A stretch of DNA of 64,000 bases from Pandoraea fibrosis (lineage in GTDB: Bacteria > Pseudomonadota > Gammaproteobacteria > Burkholderiales > Burkholderiaceae), in NCBI RefSeq assembly GCF_000807775.2, contig NZ_CP047385.1, forward strand, positions 5,022,001-5,086,000. Direction: 5' to 3'. Below the pieces are notes generated by a model, which saw only the letters and a list, made by a program, of their open reading frames with translations, made no database searches and was not told the DNA's origin. The translations under genes and the position numbers were made by a program. Below, piece after piece: positions 1 through 8,642 of this stretch. Every line of letters begins with the position of its first letter. Position 1 is the stretch's first letter.

Positions 1-816
1 GCTTGCCACCGGGCATGTGCAACTGATGTCGCCGACCGTGCGAAAGCGCACCGATGCCGTCTCGCTCGACTCGCCGTCCTGCTTGGGGGTGAGCGGCGTC
101 ACCGGTACGAGCAACCCGTTGCGGCGCACGATTTCGCGCTCGTGGGCGTAGTAGATCGACGGCAGATCGAGGTTCTCGCGTGCGATGTACTGCCACACGT
201 CCAGTTCGGTCCAGTTCGAGATCGGGAACACGCGCAGGTGTTCGTCGCCGTGCAGACGCGCATTGAACAGGTGCCACAGTTCAGGGCGCTGCGCCTTCGG
301 GTCCCACTGACCGAACTCGTCACGGAACGAGAAGATGCGCTCCTTGGCACGCGCCTTCTCCTCGTCGCGACGCGCACCGCCAATCATGGCGTCGAAGCCG
401 TGCTCGGCAATCGTTTCGAGCAGCGTGACTGCCTGCGCGGCGTTGCGCGAATCGGTTTCGCGACGCAGACGGACCGTGCCGCGACGAATCGAGTCTTCCA
501 CATGCCCCACGACCAGTTCGGCGCCGAGCGCCTTGGCGTGACGGTCGCGGAACTCGATCACTTCGGGATAGTTGTGGCCGGTGTCGATGTGCACCAGCGG
601 GAACGGCAGCACCGTCTTGCGGTTCGGCCCGAGGCCGAAGGCCTTGAGCGCGAGATGCAGCACCACAACCGAGTCCTTGCCGCCCGAGAACAGCAGCGCG
701 GGCTTGCGGCACTCCGCCACGACCTCACGCAGGATGTACATCGATTCGGCTTCGAGCCAGTCCAGATGATCCATTCGCGAGCCATTGGCCTGCGCGACTT
801 CGTGCATCGCACCCAT
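1..816 (-). CDS. cysD: Sulfate adenylyltransferase subunit 2 (partial, C-terminus beyond window)
   Basis: Small catalytic subunit of ATP sulfurylase, which with the GTPase CysN makes adenosine 5'-phosphosulfate from ATP and sulfate in the cytoplasm. The frame reads off the left edge after 272 codons; the family is usually about 300 residues, so only a short C-terminal piece is missing. The ATP-pyrophosphatase P-loop SGGKDS is at residues 44-49, followed by the typical HIDTGHNYPEVIEFRD segment. The ATG at 816 follows an AAGGAAGGG ribosome site. It lies 125 bp downstream of cysH on the same strand, so co-transcription is likely; cysN would be expected just outside the window. Identification is secure. 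Confidence 0.97.
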   Translation of the reverse strand, partial: MGAMHEVAQANGSRMDHLDWLEAESMYILREVVAECRKPALLFSGGKDSVVVLHLALKAFGLGPNRKTVLPFPLVHIDTGHNYPEVIEFRDRHAKALGAELVVGHVEDSIRRGTVRLRRETDSRNAAQAVTLLETIAEHGFDAMIGGARRDEEKARAKERIFSFRDEFGQWDPKAQRPELWHLFNARLHGDEHLRVFPISNWTELDVWQYIARENLDLPSIYYAHEREIVRRNGLLVPVTPLTPKQDGESSETASVRFRTVGDISCTCPVAS

Positions 817-941
817 AGTGTTCCCTTCCTTAACGATTCCGAGATTTCCGAGATTCGATTTGCCACGATGTACCGCCACTCAGGGGCGCCGCATCGCCAT
901 ATGTCTTGTTTGGCTGATCCTCAGCCGCTTTGCCCGGTGCC

Positions 942-1733
942 TCAGTTCGACTGCACCGAGACGGGGATCTTGCTCAGGTTGCCGGCGTGCAGCCCGCATT
1001 CCTTGCTGTCGCGCGACTCCCACCACCAGCGTCCGGCCCGGCTGTCTTCGCCGGGGCGGATGGCGCGGGTACACGGCTCGCAGCCGATGCTCGGGTAACC
1101 GCGCGCGTGCAGCGGGTTCACCGGTACGTCGCGCGCCGTCAGGTAGGCCCAGACCTGCGCTTCCGTCCAGTCGAAGAGCGGGTTGTACTTGGCGATGCCG
1201 CGGGCGTCGTCCTGCTCGGCGAACGCCAGTTCACCGCGTGTCACCGACTGCTCGCGACGTTGGCCGGTGAGCCATGCGTCGGCGTCGGCGAGTGCGCGGC
1301 CAAGCGGCTCGACCTTGCGAATCTGGCAACATGCCTTGCGCAGATCCACGCTCTCGTAGAAGGCGTTCGCACCATGTTCGGTCACGTATTGCTCAACGGC
1401 GTCGGCCTGCGGAGCGTACTGCACAACGTCGTAGCCGTACCGGGATTTGATCCGATCGATCATGCCCAGCGTCTCGGCGTGCAGACGCCCGGTATTGAGC
1501 GTGAAGACCGTAATCGGCAGTTGCTGGCGCAGAATCACGTGCGTGATAAGCATGTCTTCGGCGGCCAGGCTGCTGGCAAATTTCACGTTGCGATGCGACC
1601 CCGCAATGCGTGCGAGGCGCTCGGCCAGCACGGCTTCCATCTCGTCGAGCAGCGCCATGTCCTGATGCTCGGCATCGGTCGCATTCGACGGCACGGCGGC
1701 CGGGGTGGGTTCCCAGCGGGATTCGTTTCGCAT
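942..1733 (-). CDS. cysH: Assimilatory adenylyl-sulfate / phosphoadenylyl-sulfate reductase
   Basis: A 263-residue thioredoxin-dependent reductase that turns activated sulfate into sulfite. It carries a CC pair at 135-136, a CxxC at 218 and 221, and the C-terminal ECGLH catalytic cysteine motif at 245-249. The CC/CxxC set binds a [4Fe-4S] cluster in the family and marks APS-type (plant/Pseudomonas-like) reductases rather than the E. coli PAPS type; substrate choice is therefore an inference. The start at 1733 has AAGGAG eight bases upstream. It sits 29 bp after the TauE/SafE gene and before cysD, in a sulfur-assimilation operon probably activated by CysB. Confidence 0.95.
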   Translation of the reverse strand: MRNESRWEPTPAAVPSNATDAEHQDMALLDEMEAVLAERLARIAGSHRNVKFASSLAAEDMLITHVILRQQLPITVFTLNTGRLHAETLGMIDRIKSRYGYDVVQYAPQADAVEQYVTEHGANAFYESVDLRKACCQIRKVEPLGRALADADAWLTGQRREQSVTRGELAFAEQDDARGIAKYNPLFDWTEAQVWAYLTARDVPVNPLHARGYPSIGCEPCTRAIRPGEDSRAGRWWWESRDSKECGLHAGNLSKIPVSVQSN

Positions 1734-1762
1734 GTCGCGAACTCCTTATGATCTGTGGGGTG

Positions 1763-2539
1763 TCAGCCGACCAGCTTCACTGCTGCAAGCGTGAGCGTCG
1801 CCGCCAGCGCCCCGCGCACGATGCGCTCGGGCAGGTGACGGGTGAGCTTCGCGCCCAGCCAGATCCCGGGCAGCGAGCCGATCAACAGACTGCCGAGCAG
1901 TGCCCAGTGCACCGTATCGAGCCAGATATGACCCAGCGCGGCAATCGCGGTCAGCGGCACGGCATAAGCAATATCGGTACCGGCGACTTCGGCCGGTTCC
2001 AACTGCGGGTACAACATCAGGATCAGCGTTGCGCCAACCGCGCCGGCGCCAATCGAAGAAATCGTCACGAGCCCACCGATCAGCGCGCCGACCAACACGG
2101 TGGCGACAGCCTGGCTGCGGCCCGTCAACTGCCAGTTCGGGTGAGCGCGCAGCGTCGCCAGCAGCTTCGCGCGGAACAGCAGGGAGAGCACCGTGAGCAG
2201 GACCGAGGCGGCAATCGTCAGCTTGATGACATGCAACGCCGCGTCGTCGATGCCGCCCAGACGCTTCAGCAAGAGAATCGTCACCAGCGCCGCCGGCAGC
2301 GCGCCGAGCGTGAGGCGGCGCACGATGTGCCACTTCACGTGGCCGTGCGAGCGGTGCGCCACCGTGCCGAAGCTCTTGGTAATGGCCGCAAACGCCAGAT
2401 CCGTCCCAACCGCGACCGGCGCGGCATAGCCAAGCAACAGCGTGAGCACCGGCGTCATCAGCGAGCCCCCGCCTACACCGGTCATGCCGACCAGCAGGCC
2501 GACGCCAAATCCGGAAAGGGGTTCGAGCCACAGCGACAT
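1763..2539 (-). CDS. TauE/SafE-family sulfite/sulfate-type permease
   Basis: A 258-residue inner-membrane protein with about eight hydrophobic helices. The glycine-rich GMTGVGGGS near the N-terminus and the second-half counterpart ISSIGAGAVG are the paired signatures of the TauE/SafE family (sulfite, sulfonate or sulfur-compound transport). I chose the ATG at 2539 because AGGAAC lies eight bases upstream; an in-frame ATG at 2605 lacks support. It is first in the minus-strand operon with cysH and cysD and divergent from cysB, so a role in sulfate or sulfite movement for cysteine synthesis is likely, but the exact substrate and direction are not shown. Confidence 0.88.
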   Translation of the reverse strand: MSLWLEPLSGFGVGLLVGMTGVGGGSLMTPVLTLLLGYAAPVAVGTDLAFAAITKSFGTVAHRSHGHVKWHIVRRLTLGALPAALVTILLLKRLGGIDDAALHVIKLTIAASVLLTVLSLLFRAKLLATLRAHPNWQLTGRSQAVATVLVGALIGGLVTISSIGAGAVGATLILMLYPQLEPAEVAGTDIAYAVPLTAIAALGHIWLDTVHWALLGSLLIGSLPGIWLGAKLTRHLPERIVRGALAATLTLAAVKLVG

Positions 2540-2672
2540 GTATGACGTTCCTGTTGGGTGCTTAATGCCTGGCGGGAATAACGTTATCGAAACAGTGGCA
2601 CCCACTGTAATGAAAACCCTATATACTTCAAACGAATTAAAAATTGTTTGTATATTTTCTAAAGTTATACAA
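2540..2672. promoter_or_regulatory. Divergent cys operon / cysB control region
   Basis: This 133-bp gap separates the start of the TauE/SafE-cysH-cysD operon from cysB. Its cysB-proximal part (about 2600-2672) is much richer in A+T than the coding DNA around it, including a TATATACT run near 2620, as expected for promoters and LysR-family binding. A CysB site is likely by position, but I cannot delimit one by eye. Confidence 0.5.
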
Positions 2673-3614
2673 ATGAACCTGCACCAGTTCCGTTTTGTGC
2701 GCGAGGCCGTTCGTCAGAATTTCAACCTGACGGAGGCCGCCAAGGCGCTATTTACCTCCCAACCGGGGGTTTCCAAGGCCATCATCGAGCTTGAAGAAGA
2801 GCTTGGGGTCGACATCTTTGCCCGGCATGGCAAGCGCATCCGTAATCTGACGGAGCCCGGGCGCATCATCTTCGAGTCCGTCGAGCGGATCCTTCTAGAG
2901 GTGGAAAGCCTCAAGCGGATCGGCAAGGACTATGCCGCCCAGGATCAGGGCAGCCTGACGATTGCCACGACGCACACGCAGGCGCGCTATTCGCTGCCGC
3001 ATGCGGTGGCCGAATTCAAGAAGCGCTTTCCGAAGGTGCGTCTGTCGATCCTGCAGGGCAGTCCGACCCAGATCGCCGAGATGGTTTTGCACGATCAGGC
3101 CGATCTGGCCATCGCGACCGAGGCGATCGCCGGCTACAAGGATCTGGTGTCGCTGCCTTGTTATCAGTGGCAGCACGTGGCGGTGGTGCCGCCGGATCAT
3201 CCGTTGTTGCAATTGCCGTCCGTGGGCATCGAGGATCTGGCGAAATACCCGCTGATTACTTATGACCCGCAGTTCGCCGGACGCGCCAAGATCGATCAGG
3301 CGTTCGCGTTGCGCCATGTCCAGCCGGACATCGTGCTCGAAGCCATCGATGCAGACGTCATCAAGACGTATGTGGAGCTGGGGCTCGGGGTAGGGATTCT
3401 GGCGGGTGTGGCATTCGACCCGGAGCGCGATCGTAATCTCCGGGCCATCCACGTCGGGCACTTGTTCGGCACGAACGTGACACGCGTTGCGCTGAAGCAG
3501 GGTGCCTATCTGCGTGGATACGTCTTCACGATGGTCGAACTACTGTCGCCGATTCTGACGCGCAAGCTGGTCGAGCAGGCATTGCGCGGCGAACACGAAA
3601 GTTACGAACTTTGA
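2673..3614 (+). CDS. cysB: LysR-type regulator CysB
   Basis: A 313-residue LysR-family activator. The N-terminal winged helix-turn-helix covers about residues 1-60, with the phrase FTSQPGVSKAIIELEEELG that is typical of CysB/Cbl proteins rather than LysR proteins in general. The C-terminal effector domain (about 90-310) would bind N-acetylserine or sulfate-type ligands. The ATG at 2673 aligns with the usual CysB N-terminus (MNLHQFRFV); a longer frame reaches back into the divergent gene and is rejected. Its position beside cysH and cysD supports the call. It should activate the operon in response to sulfur limitation. Confidence 0.95.
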   Translation: MNLHQFRFVREAVRQNFNLTEAAKALFTSQPGVSKAIIELEEELGVDIFARHGKRIRNLTEPGRIIFESVERILLEVESLKRIGKDYAAQDQGSLTIATTHTQARYSLPHAVAEFKKRFPKVRLSILQGSPTQIAEMVLHDQADLAIATEAIAGYKDLVSLPCYQWQHVAVVPPDHPLLQLPSVGIEDLAKYPLITYDPQFAGRAKIDQAFALRHVQPDIVLEAIDADVIKTYVELGLGVGILAGVAFDPERDRNLRAIHVGHLFGTNVTRVALKQGAYLRGYVFTMVELLSPILTRKLVEQALRGEHESYEL

Positions 3615-4093
3615 AGTCGTGACGCGCCGGAAAGCGCCCGCCCAGGCTGGCGAACCCTTTCGGCGCGGCAAACACCATCGAATTCCGCAGCGAAATTGAT
3701 GCGTGCCTCCTCTCTGAGTCCTCTCAAATAGTGTGTCACCGGCGCGCCCGCGCGTTTTGCGGGGCGTTTTGCCGGATGGCCACACATCGCCTCGTTGAAT
3801 GCCTGCTGGACTTTCTCCACCTTCTTCAGTTTCTGCGGATGGTGAAGGTGCGTCGCCCTGAGGTCGTGAAGCGACGAACAAATGTAGGCGTATCGAAACT
3901 GCGTTTCCGGCGTGTTATCGGATGCCGAGAACGAACGCATATTCAGGTTCTTGATCGCTTTGAACAGGTGCCGGAATGAACCCATCGTGACACGGCCTTG
4001 ATCGTTTCGAGCGCTCTGGCTGCAACGCGCCGCCACGGTCTCACTCAAACTCACGAGCTGGGATGAGACGGGGATTCGGGTAAAGAACGTCAT
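3602..4093 (-). CDS. Hypothetical protein convergent with cysB
   Basis: A 163-residue reading frame of unknown function. I chose the ATG at 4093 because GGAG stands nine bases before it. The product is basic, with a lysine-rich stretch near residue 95 and no clear signal peptide or membrane helix. Its last 13 bp overlap the end of cysB on the other strand. Codon use is less GC3-biased than in the neighbours, so it may be a lineage-specific gene; it could also be a chance frame. I recognise no family. Confidence 0.45.
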   Translation of the reverse strand: MTFFTRIPVSSQLVSLSETVAARCSQSARNDQGRVTMGSFRHLFKAIKNLNMRSFSASDNTPETQFRYAYICSSLHDLRATHLHHPQKLKKVEKVQQAFNEAMCGHPAKRPAKRAGAPVTHYLRGLREEARINFAAEFDGVCRAERVRQPGRALSGASRLQSS

Positions 4094-4375
4094 ACTGATT
4101 AGCTCCATCGAATTACCAGGGGGATGCGCCACCGCGAGACGCCGCCCCTCAGCACAGGTTCGCTGACGACGCGCGCCGCACGGCGACACGCAGGCAAAGA
4201 CCCCGGCCTGTGCCGACGCGTTCCCGGCCCGACGTCGCCACGCCCGAATCGGGAAATCCCCTGCGCCCCCCGCCCTGCTGTACCGCCCGACGCGGTGAGT
4301 CCGGCACTATTTTTCTTCGGTGGTCGAACGTAACCTGTGCGGTATGCTTACGCGATTCGACCAAAAGGAGACCCC

Positions 4376-5545
4376 ATGCGCTCACCTGTTCGCGGCATCC
4401 GTCTGTCGGGCGTGCTGCTTGCCATGACCCTGACCGGCGTTGTGACGGCGGCTCGCGCCGACATCACCGTCGGCATCGATCTGTCGTCGACCGGCCCCGC
4501 GGCCGCTATCGGCATTGCCAGCAAGAACGCCATGCAACTTTGGCCCGACCAGATCGGCGGACAGAAGGCGCATTACGTCTTTCTCGACGACGGCTCCGAC
4601 CCCGGCACGGCCGTGAAGAACGCGCGCAAGCTCATCAGCGAAAACAAGGTCGACGTGATCGTCGGCCCGAACATCACGCCGAGCGCGCTGGCCATGCTCG
4701 ATCCGATTTCCGAGGCAGAAACGCCGATGATCACGTTGATCGGCTCGGCCGTAGCCGTGGAACCGCAGGATGCCAAGCGTCGCTGGGCGTTCAAGATGGC
4801 GGCGAACGATTCGGCCATGGCCGACGTGATGACGCGCTACATGGCGAACCACGGCATCAAGACGGTAGGCTTTATCGGCTTCGCGGATGCCTACGGCGAG
4901 AGTTGGTGGAAAGAATTTTCGAAGTTTGCCGAACTGCGCAAATTGAAGATCGTGGCGCAAGAGCGTTTCAACCGGACGGACACGAGCGTGACCGGTCAGG
5001 TTTTGAAACTGATGGCGAGCAAGCCGGACGCCATTCTGGTGGCCGGATCGGGCACCCCGGCCGCGCTGCCGCAACGCACGCTGCAGGAGCGGGGCTACGC
5101 CGGGAAGATCTATCAGACACACGGTATCGCCACCTACGACTTCGTTCGCGTGGGCGGTAAGGACGTGGAAGGCACCCTGTTCCCGACGCAACCGGGGGTC
5201 GTGGCCAAGACGTTGCCGGCGGGGCATCCGGCGCGCACGGCGGCCCTGGCCTTCACCAAGAAGTACGAGACCAAGTACGGCGCCGACACCGTCACGCAGT
5301 TCGCTGCCGATGCCTATGGCGTGTGGGATTTGCTCAACGATGCCGTGCCGCGTGCTGCGAAGGTCGCGGCGCCGGGCACGCCGGCATTCCGCACGGCGCT
5401 TCGCGAAGCGCTCGAGTCCACGCACAATCTCGCGATCCCGAACGGCATCATGAATCTGAGCCCGCAGGATCACGTCGGGCTGGATCAACGCGCCGGCGTG
5501 ATGGGTCAGATCAGGAATGGCAAGTTTGTTTACGTCTCGGACTGA
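4376..5545 (+). CDS. ABC transporter periplasmic binding protein, Leu/Ile/Val (LivK) type
   Basis: A 389-residue secreted protein with a signal peptide cleaved after about residue 28 (VTAARA). The mature part opens with ITVGIDLSSTGPAAAIG, the start of type I periplasmic binding proteins of the branched-chain amino-acid family, and covers both lobes. AAAAGGAGACCCC precedes the ATG. No permease or ATPase genes are adjacent, so it is an orphan binding protein whose partner lies elsewhere. Members of this family in Burkholderiales often bind aromatic acids or other small carboxylates, so the ligand is open. It is seven bases upstream of the next gene, suggesting co-transcription. Confidence 0.9.
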   Translation: MRSPVRGIRLSGVLLAMTLTGVVTAARADITVGIDLSSTGPAAAIGIASKNAMQLWPDQIGGQKAHYVFLDDGSDPGTAVKNARKLISENKVDVIVGPNITPSALAMLDPISEAETPMITLIGSAVAVEPQDAKRRWAFKMAANDSAMADVMTRYMANHGIKTVGFIGFADAYGESWWKEFSKFAELRKLKIVAQERFNRTDTSVTGQVLKLMASKPDAILVAGSGTPAALPQRTLQERGYAGKIYQTHGIATYDFVRVGGKDVEGTLFPTQPGVVAKTLPAGHPARTAALAFTKKYETKYGADTVTQFAADAYGVWDLLNDAVPRAAKVAAPGTPAFRTALREALESTHNLAIPNGIMNLSPQDHVGLDQRAGVMGQIRNGKFVYVSD

Positions 5546-5552
5546 TCGCGGC

Positions 5553-6437
5553 ATGACGACACACACCATAGCGTTTATCGGGCTGGGGGCCATGGGTGGC
5601 CAGATGGTTCGGCATCTGATGGCGGCGGGACACCGGTTGCACTTGTATGCGCGCCGGCCCGAGGCCGCCGCGCCTTTCATCGAGCAAGGCGCGAAGGGAT
5701 TTGCCACGCCCGCAGAGGCGGCAGCGGAGGCGGATTTCGTCATCACCAACGTCACCACGACGCAGGACGTGGAAGACGTGTTGCTTGGCCCCGAGGGCGT
5801 CGTCCATCGGGCGCGGGCGGGCACGATCTGCATCGATCACAGCACCATTTCGGCGGAGGCGACGCGGCGCATGGCCGAACGTCTGGCGCGCCACGACATC
5901 GCGTTCGTGGATGCGCCCGTGTCTGGCGGTCCGTCACGCGCAGCGGATGCTTCGCTGTCGATCATGGTCGGGGCGTCGCCCGATGCCTTCGATAAAGTCA
6001 GGCCGCTGCTGTCGGTCCTGGGCACGACGATCACCCATGTGGGGGACGTTGGGGCTGGACAGGTGGCCAAAGCCTGCAACCAGATCGTTCAGGTGATCAA
6101 CATTCAGGGCATCGCGGAGGCAATGCTGTTTGCCGCGCGCAACGGCGTGGATCAGGACAAGGTCATCGAAGCCATTTCCCAGGGTCTGGCGGGCAGTCGA
6201 ATGCTCGACATGATGGGGCCCAAGATGGCGCATCGGGATTTTTCCGCGGGCATTGAAGCTCGCCTGCACGACAAGGATTTCTCGATGATTCTGGACGCGG
6301 TGGCTGACGCGGGGCTATCGCTGCCTGCGCTGACGCTGGTGAAGGGGCAGTTGTCCGCGTTGATGGAAAACGGCTGGGGCCGCGACGACACCTCGTCACT
6401 GCTGCGCGTTCTGGAAGGGCAGCAGAAACTTCACTGA
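5553..6437 (+). CDS. 3-hydroxyisobutyrate dehydrogenase family oxidoreductase
   Basis: A 294-residue beta-hydroxyacid dehydrogenase. The N-terminal Rossmann motif is FIGLGAMGGQM, the substrate loop is DAPVSGGPSRA, and the catalytic lysine lies in GAGQVAKACNQI. These fit 3-hydroxyisobutyrate dehydrogenase, tartronate semialdehyde reductase (GarR/GlxR) and similar NAD(P)H enzymes; the sequence alone does not separate them. The ATG at 5553 is seven bases after the stop of the binding-protein gene, so both are probably one transcript and the enzyme may act on the imported compound or its product. Confidence 0.9.
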   Translation: MTTHTIAFIGLGAMGGQMVRHLMAAGHRLHLYARRPEAAAPFIEQGAKGFATPAEAAAEADFVITNVTTTQDVEDVLLGPEGVVHRARAGTICIDHSTISAEATRRMAERLARHDIAFVDAPVSGGPSRAADASLSIMVGASPDAFDKVRPLLSVLGTTITHVGDVGAGQVAKACNQIVQVINIQGIAEAMLFAARNGVDQDKVIEAISQGLAGSRMLDMMGPKMAHRDFSAGIEARLHDKDFSMILDAVADAGLSLPALTLVKGQLSALMENGWGRDDTSSLLRVLEGQQKLH

Positions 6438-6559
6438 ATGACGACGAGACGGGCTTGTGGCCGACAGAAATTTCGGTCATAATCTCGCCTTCGTCCGGTG
6501 AGTCCTCCGAGATTTATCGCACGAATCACGCTGCGACACCGTTCGGTGAACGCACACCC

Positions 6560-6644
6560 GCCCAGGTGGTGAAATTGGTAGACGCAGGGGACTCAAAATC
6601 CCCCGCCGCAAGGCGTGCCGGTTCGATTCCGGCCCTGGGCACCA
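6560..6644 (+). tRNA. tRNA-Leu (anticodon CAA)
   Basis: The 85-nt sequence folds as a class II tRNA: acceptor arms GCCCAGG and CCTGGGC, an anticodon stem closed around the loop CTCAAAA (anticodon CAA), a long variable arm (CGCCGCAAGGCG) and the T arm GGTTCGATTCC. CCA is encoded. It is intact and serves as the integration site of the mini-island that follows. Confidence 0.97.
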
Positions 6645-6645
6645 C
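6592..6645 (+). repeat. attL: left copy of 54-bp direct repeat (3' end of tRNA-Leu)
   Basis: These 54 bp, from the anticodon loop to one base past CCA, recur exactly at 9418-9471. An identical copy of a tRNA 3' end on the far side of foreign genes is the hallmark of tyrosine-recombinase integration that rebuilds the tRNA. Read by eye, base by base. Confidence 0.93.
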
Positions 6646-6720
6646 CGACATTCCAAGGCATTCGGCGATTCCGCCCCTTTCTGCCCTGCTCCGCAATTCG
6701 TATTTTGCTCCGCAAACCGG

Positions 6721-6858
6721 TTATTTAGTCGGTTTAACCTTGTCGCCTAGTCGGTCACGCACGTAGTGTTCCGTCATCGCTAGCGACCTGTGCCCTAACT
6801 GCTTTTGCGCTTTGCGAATGTCCCCGGTCGCCGCCTCGCCGAACCTGTGTACGCATGC
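6721..6858 (-). pseudogene. Tyrosine recombinase (integrase) C-terminal remnant
   Basis: Reading the minus strand from 6858 to the TAA at 6721 gives a 45-residue tail containing KQLGHRSLAMTEHYVRDRLG. This is the end of a phage/island integrase: the LGHRS box with its catalytic histidine and the nucleophile tyrosine in MTEHYVR. In-frame stops lie immediately upstream (TAG and TAA within about 15 codons), so the N-terminal and most of the catalytic domain are gone. Its position 76 bp from attL is where the island's integrase would be expected. It is too short for routine gene calls. Confidence 0.8.
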
Positions 6859-6977
6859 CTAGCGGCAGATTTAAATTCTTCGCAGGTTAGCGAATAAACA
6901 CTTTTCGGAGGTACTTCCATTCGTCGGGGATTCGACACTTCGGATATGTGACGAACAGCACGAAGCACTGTGGAGGG

Positions 6978-7012
6978 AAGACGACGAGGCCGAGGCAAAA
7001 CCTCGTCGTCTT
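6978..7012 (-). terminator. Strong hairpin after the PLD-like gene
   Basis: A perfect 12-bp inverted repeat (AAGACGACGAGG and its complement, 11-nt loop) begins 15 bp beyond the stop codon of the PLD-like gene. The T-tract on the minus strand is weak, so it may end transcription only in part. Confidence 0.65.
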
Positions 7013-7026
7013 TTGCTGTCAGGTTG

Positions 7027-7734
7027 TCAGAGTGAGACATCCTCAGGCCACAGATAATAAGCGCCATGCCGGGACTTCGAGATAAACTCGATCCCCGCAC
7101 TTGCCCCCTGAGGTGAGAGGACATGCTCGCCGTGTTGCAACTCGAGATACCCGGCAGCGACAGCACGTTCCAGAAGTTCGCTCGTGCGCAAGCCAAGACG
7201 TCTGCCAAGCTTTGAGGACGTAAGCTTTTCAATTGTTACGCTAACAGCGCGATCCTCTTTCACCACTGAATTCGTACAACTTCCGACGGGACGTTCCAAC
7301 GAAATGCGGACTTCTTCGCTGATACGAATAATGCGTTGGGCTTCTTCGTAGACATCTCGGTACAACTCCGCATCTTCAGATCTTCGGACGAGCATCCCCA
7401 TCTCATTGTTATTAACCTGACTAAACTCATAAAGATTCAGACTTGTAACAACGCACAGCTCCTCGTTCATATAACACTTGGCGTGCAAGTTCTTGCAGTA
7501 GCTGGTACGAACATAGGTCAGACCTCGGAGCCATTCGATTTCCTGAGGTTGCAACTCACTCTTTCCGTATATCAGCCTGACGTCAATTTTCAGACGATTC
7601 TTGTCCGATAGAAGCTCCTTGATACGGTCATTCAGCTTCAGGAATGGACTTATCAAAATGAGCCGATCAACCGCGCCCTTGATCAACTCCTCTAGAAAGT
7701 AGTTTGTCGCACTAGTATTTAAGAATTTCGCCAC
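7027..7734 (-). CDS. Phospholipase-D-like (single HKD motif) protein
   Basis: A 235-residue protein. One HKD-type motif is visible: H84, K86 and E91 (HxKxxxxE in place of D), followed by TSLN at 97-100 where GSxN is usual. Single-motif PLD proteins such as Nuc and BfiI act as dimers on phosphodiesters, so this is probably a nuclease or lipase of that fold. About residues 165-200 look like a winged-helix DNA-binding segment (KLGRRLGLRTSELLERA). The start is GTG at 7734 with AAGGAGGG six bases upstream. Carriage on a tRNA island beside vapBC makes a defence or DNA-processing role plausible, but this is inference. Base composition is clearly more AT-rich than the chromosome. Confidence 0.82.
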   Translation of the reverse strand: MAKFLNTSATNYFLEELIKGAVDRLILISPFLKLNDRIKELLSDKNRLKIDVRLIYGKSELQPQEIEWLRGLTYVRTSYCKNLHAKCYMNEELCVVTSLNLYEFSQVNNNEMGMLVRRSEDAELYRDVYEEAQRIIRISEEVRISLERPVGSCTNSVVKEDRAVSVTIEKLTSSKLGRRLGLRTSELLERAVAAGYLELQHGEHVLSPQGASAGIEFISKSRHGAYYLWPEDVSL

Positions 7735-8085
7735 GTTGTGCCCTCCTTGCTGTGGGTAACCGGGGGGCTCTGAGGTAGAGAATACGCGTTAGGGCGGCGC
7801 GTAAAACCTTTGATGGCAGAGTTTGAACTTTTCCGTGATAGCAGCCAACACCAACGCCGGCTTCGTCCGAGCAAGCATTGCGCGGTAAGAGGAATGCGGT
7901 GATGACGGCCAACGGCGTGCGTCTCATCCGTTTTGTCTCTAATCGCTGTCTATCCGAATTTGATGTGCAAGCAACTGCCGAAAACGAACATACGAAATAT
8001 TCGTCGGTAGCGGCTTCACGAAATGCGCCTTGGGGCCGGAGGTAGCGAATAACGGCCCACCGCATCGGACGGGCAGCAACAGCAG
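7735..8085. other. Island spacer without a supported gene
   Basis: 351 bp between the PLD-like gene and the next island gene. It should hold the promoter of the PLD-like gene. A minus-strand open frame crosses it, but it has no ribosome site, runs into the PLD-like gene and resembles no protein I know, so I call no gene. Confidence 0.4.
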
Positions 8086-8394
8086 TTACCGGACTAATCG
8101 CGGTTTCTCCCCACGCTTCGACGCGTGAAGAATAACGTGAGGCCCCATCAACATATCTGTCGCTACCATCGCTTGTGCGAAGGTCTCGAAATAAATCGCG
8201 TGCTCGGGGTCAGACACATGCGCTCGCCTGATTTCTCCCGCTGCCTCGTCCCAGGCGTAGCCGAGGTACTTCTTGTACTCGTGAAACCAGACCACATGCC
8301 CTTCACGCGCCAGCGACTTAGGGAGGGCGAGCCCGTCATCGGCCCGACCGCCATTTCCTCCATCCTTTCCGTCGCTTTGGGTTGAATCATTCAT
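8086..8394 (-). CDS. Small island-borne hypothetical protein
   Basis: A 102-residue soluble protein with a well-placed start (AGGAG nine bases before the ATG at 8394). The first 25 residues are polar, rich in G, D and S and probably disordered; the rest looks folded, with the phrase VVWFHEYKKYLGYAWDEA. No motif I can assign. It lies between the PLD-like gene and vapBC inside the tRNA-Leu island; it has its own upstream gap and is probably transcribed alone. Confidence 0.6.
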   Translation of the reverse strand: MNDSTQSDGKDGGNGGRADDGLALPKSLAREGHVVWFHEYKKYLGYAWDEAAGEIRRAHVSDPEHAIYFETFAQAMVATDMLMGPHVILHASKRGEKPRLVR

Positions 8395-8642
8395 CCAAGT
8401 CTCCTGAAATGTGAGTGGATTGAGCCGACCTAACGGCTAAATCCATCATCGCAGGAGTGCCGCCCCCTGAGTTTCAGTAACTTCCGAATGTCCCCGCTTA
8501 TGCGTCGACACTCGAAACGTTTCGATGCACTGCGAAAACGTTCGCGACGTATAACGGGCGAAAAGATGACGGGCGGAAAGTTTGTCGACGGCGGCTTAAC
8601 GAACCGCCCGGTGAACCAACGAACCTCAGGCACAAATAAAAA

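Noticed and set aside
4382-5833. A 483-residue minus-strand frame opposite the binding protein
   Set aside because: Shadow; the plus-strand gene has a signal peptide and a good ribosome site.
7712-8065. A 117-residue frame in the island gap
   Set aside because: No ribosome site, overlaps the PLD-like gene start, and no known relatives.
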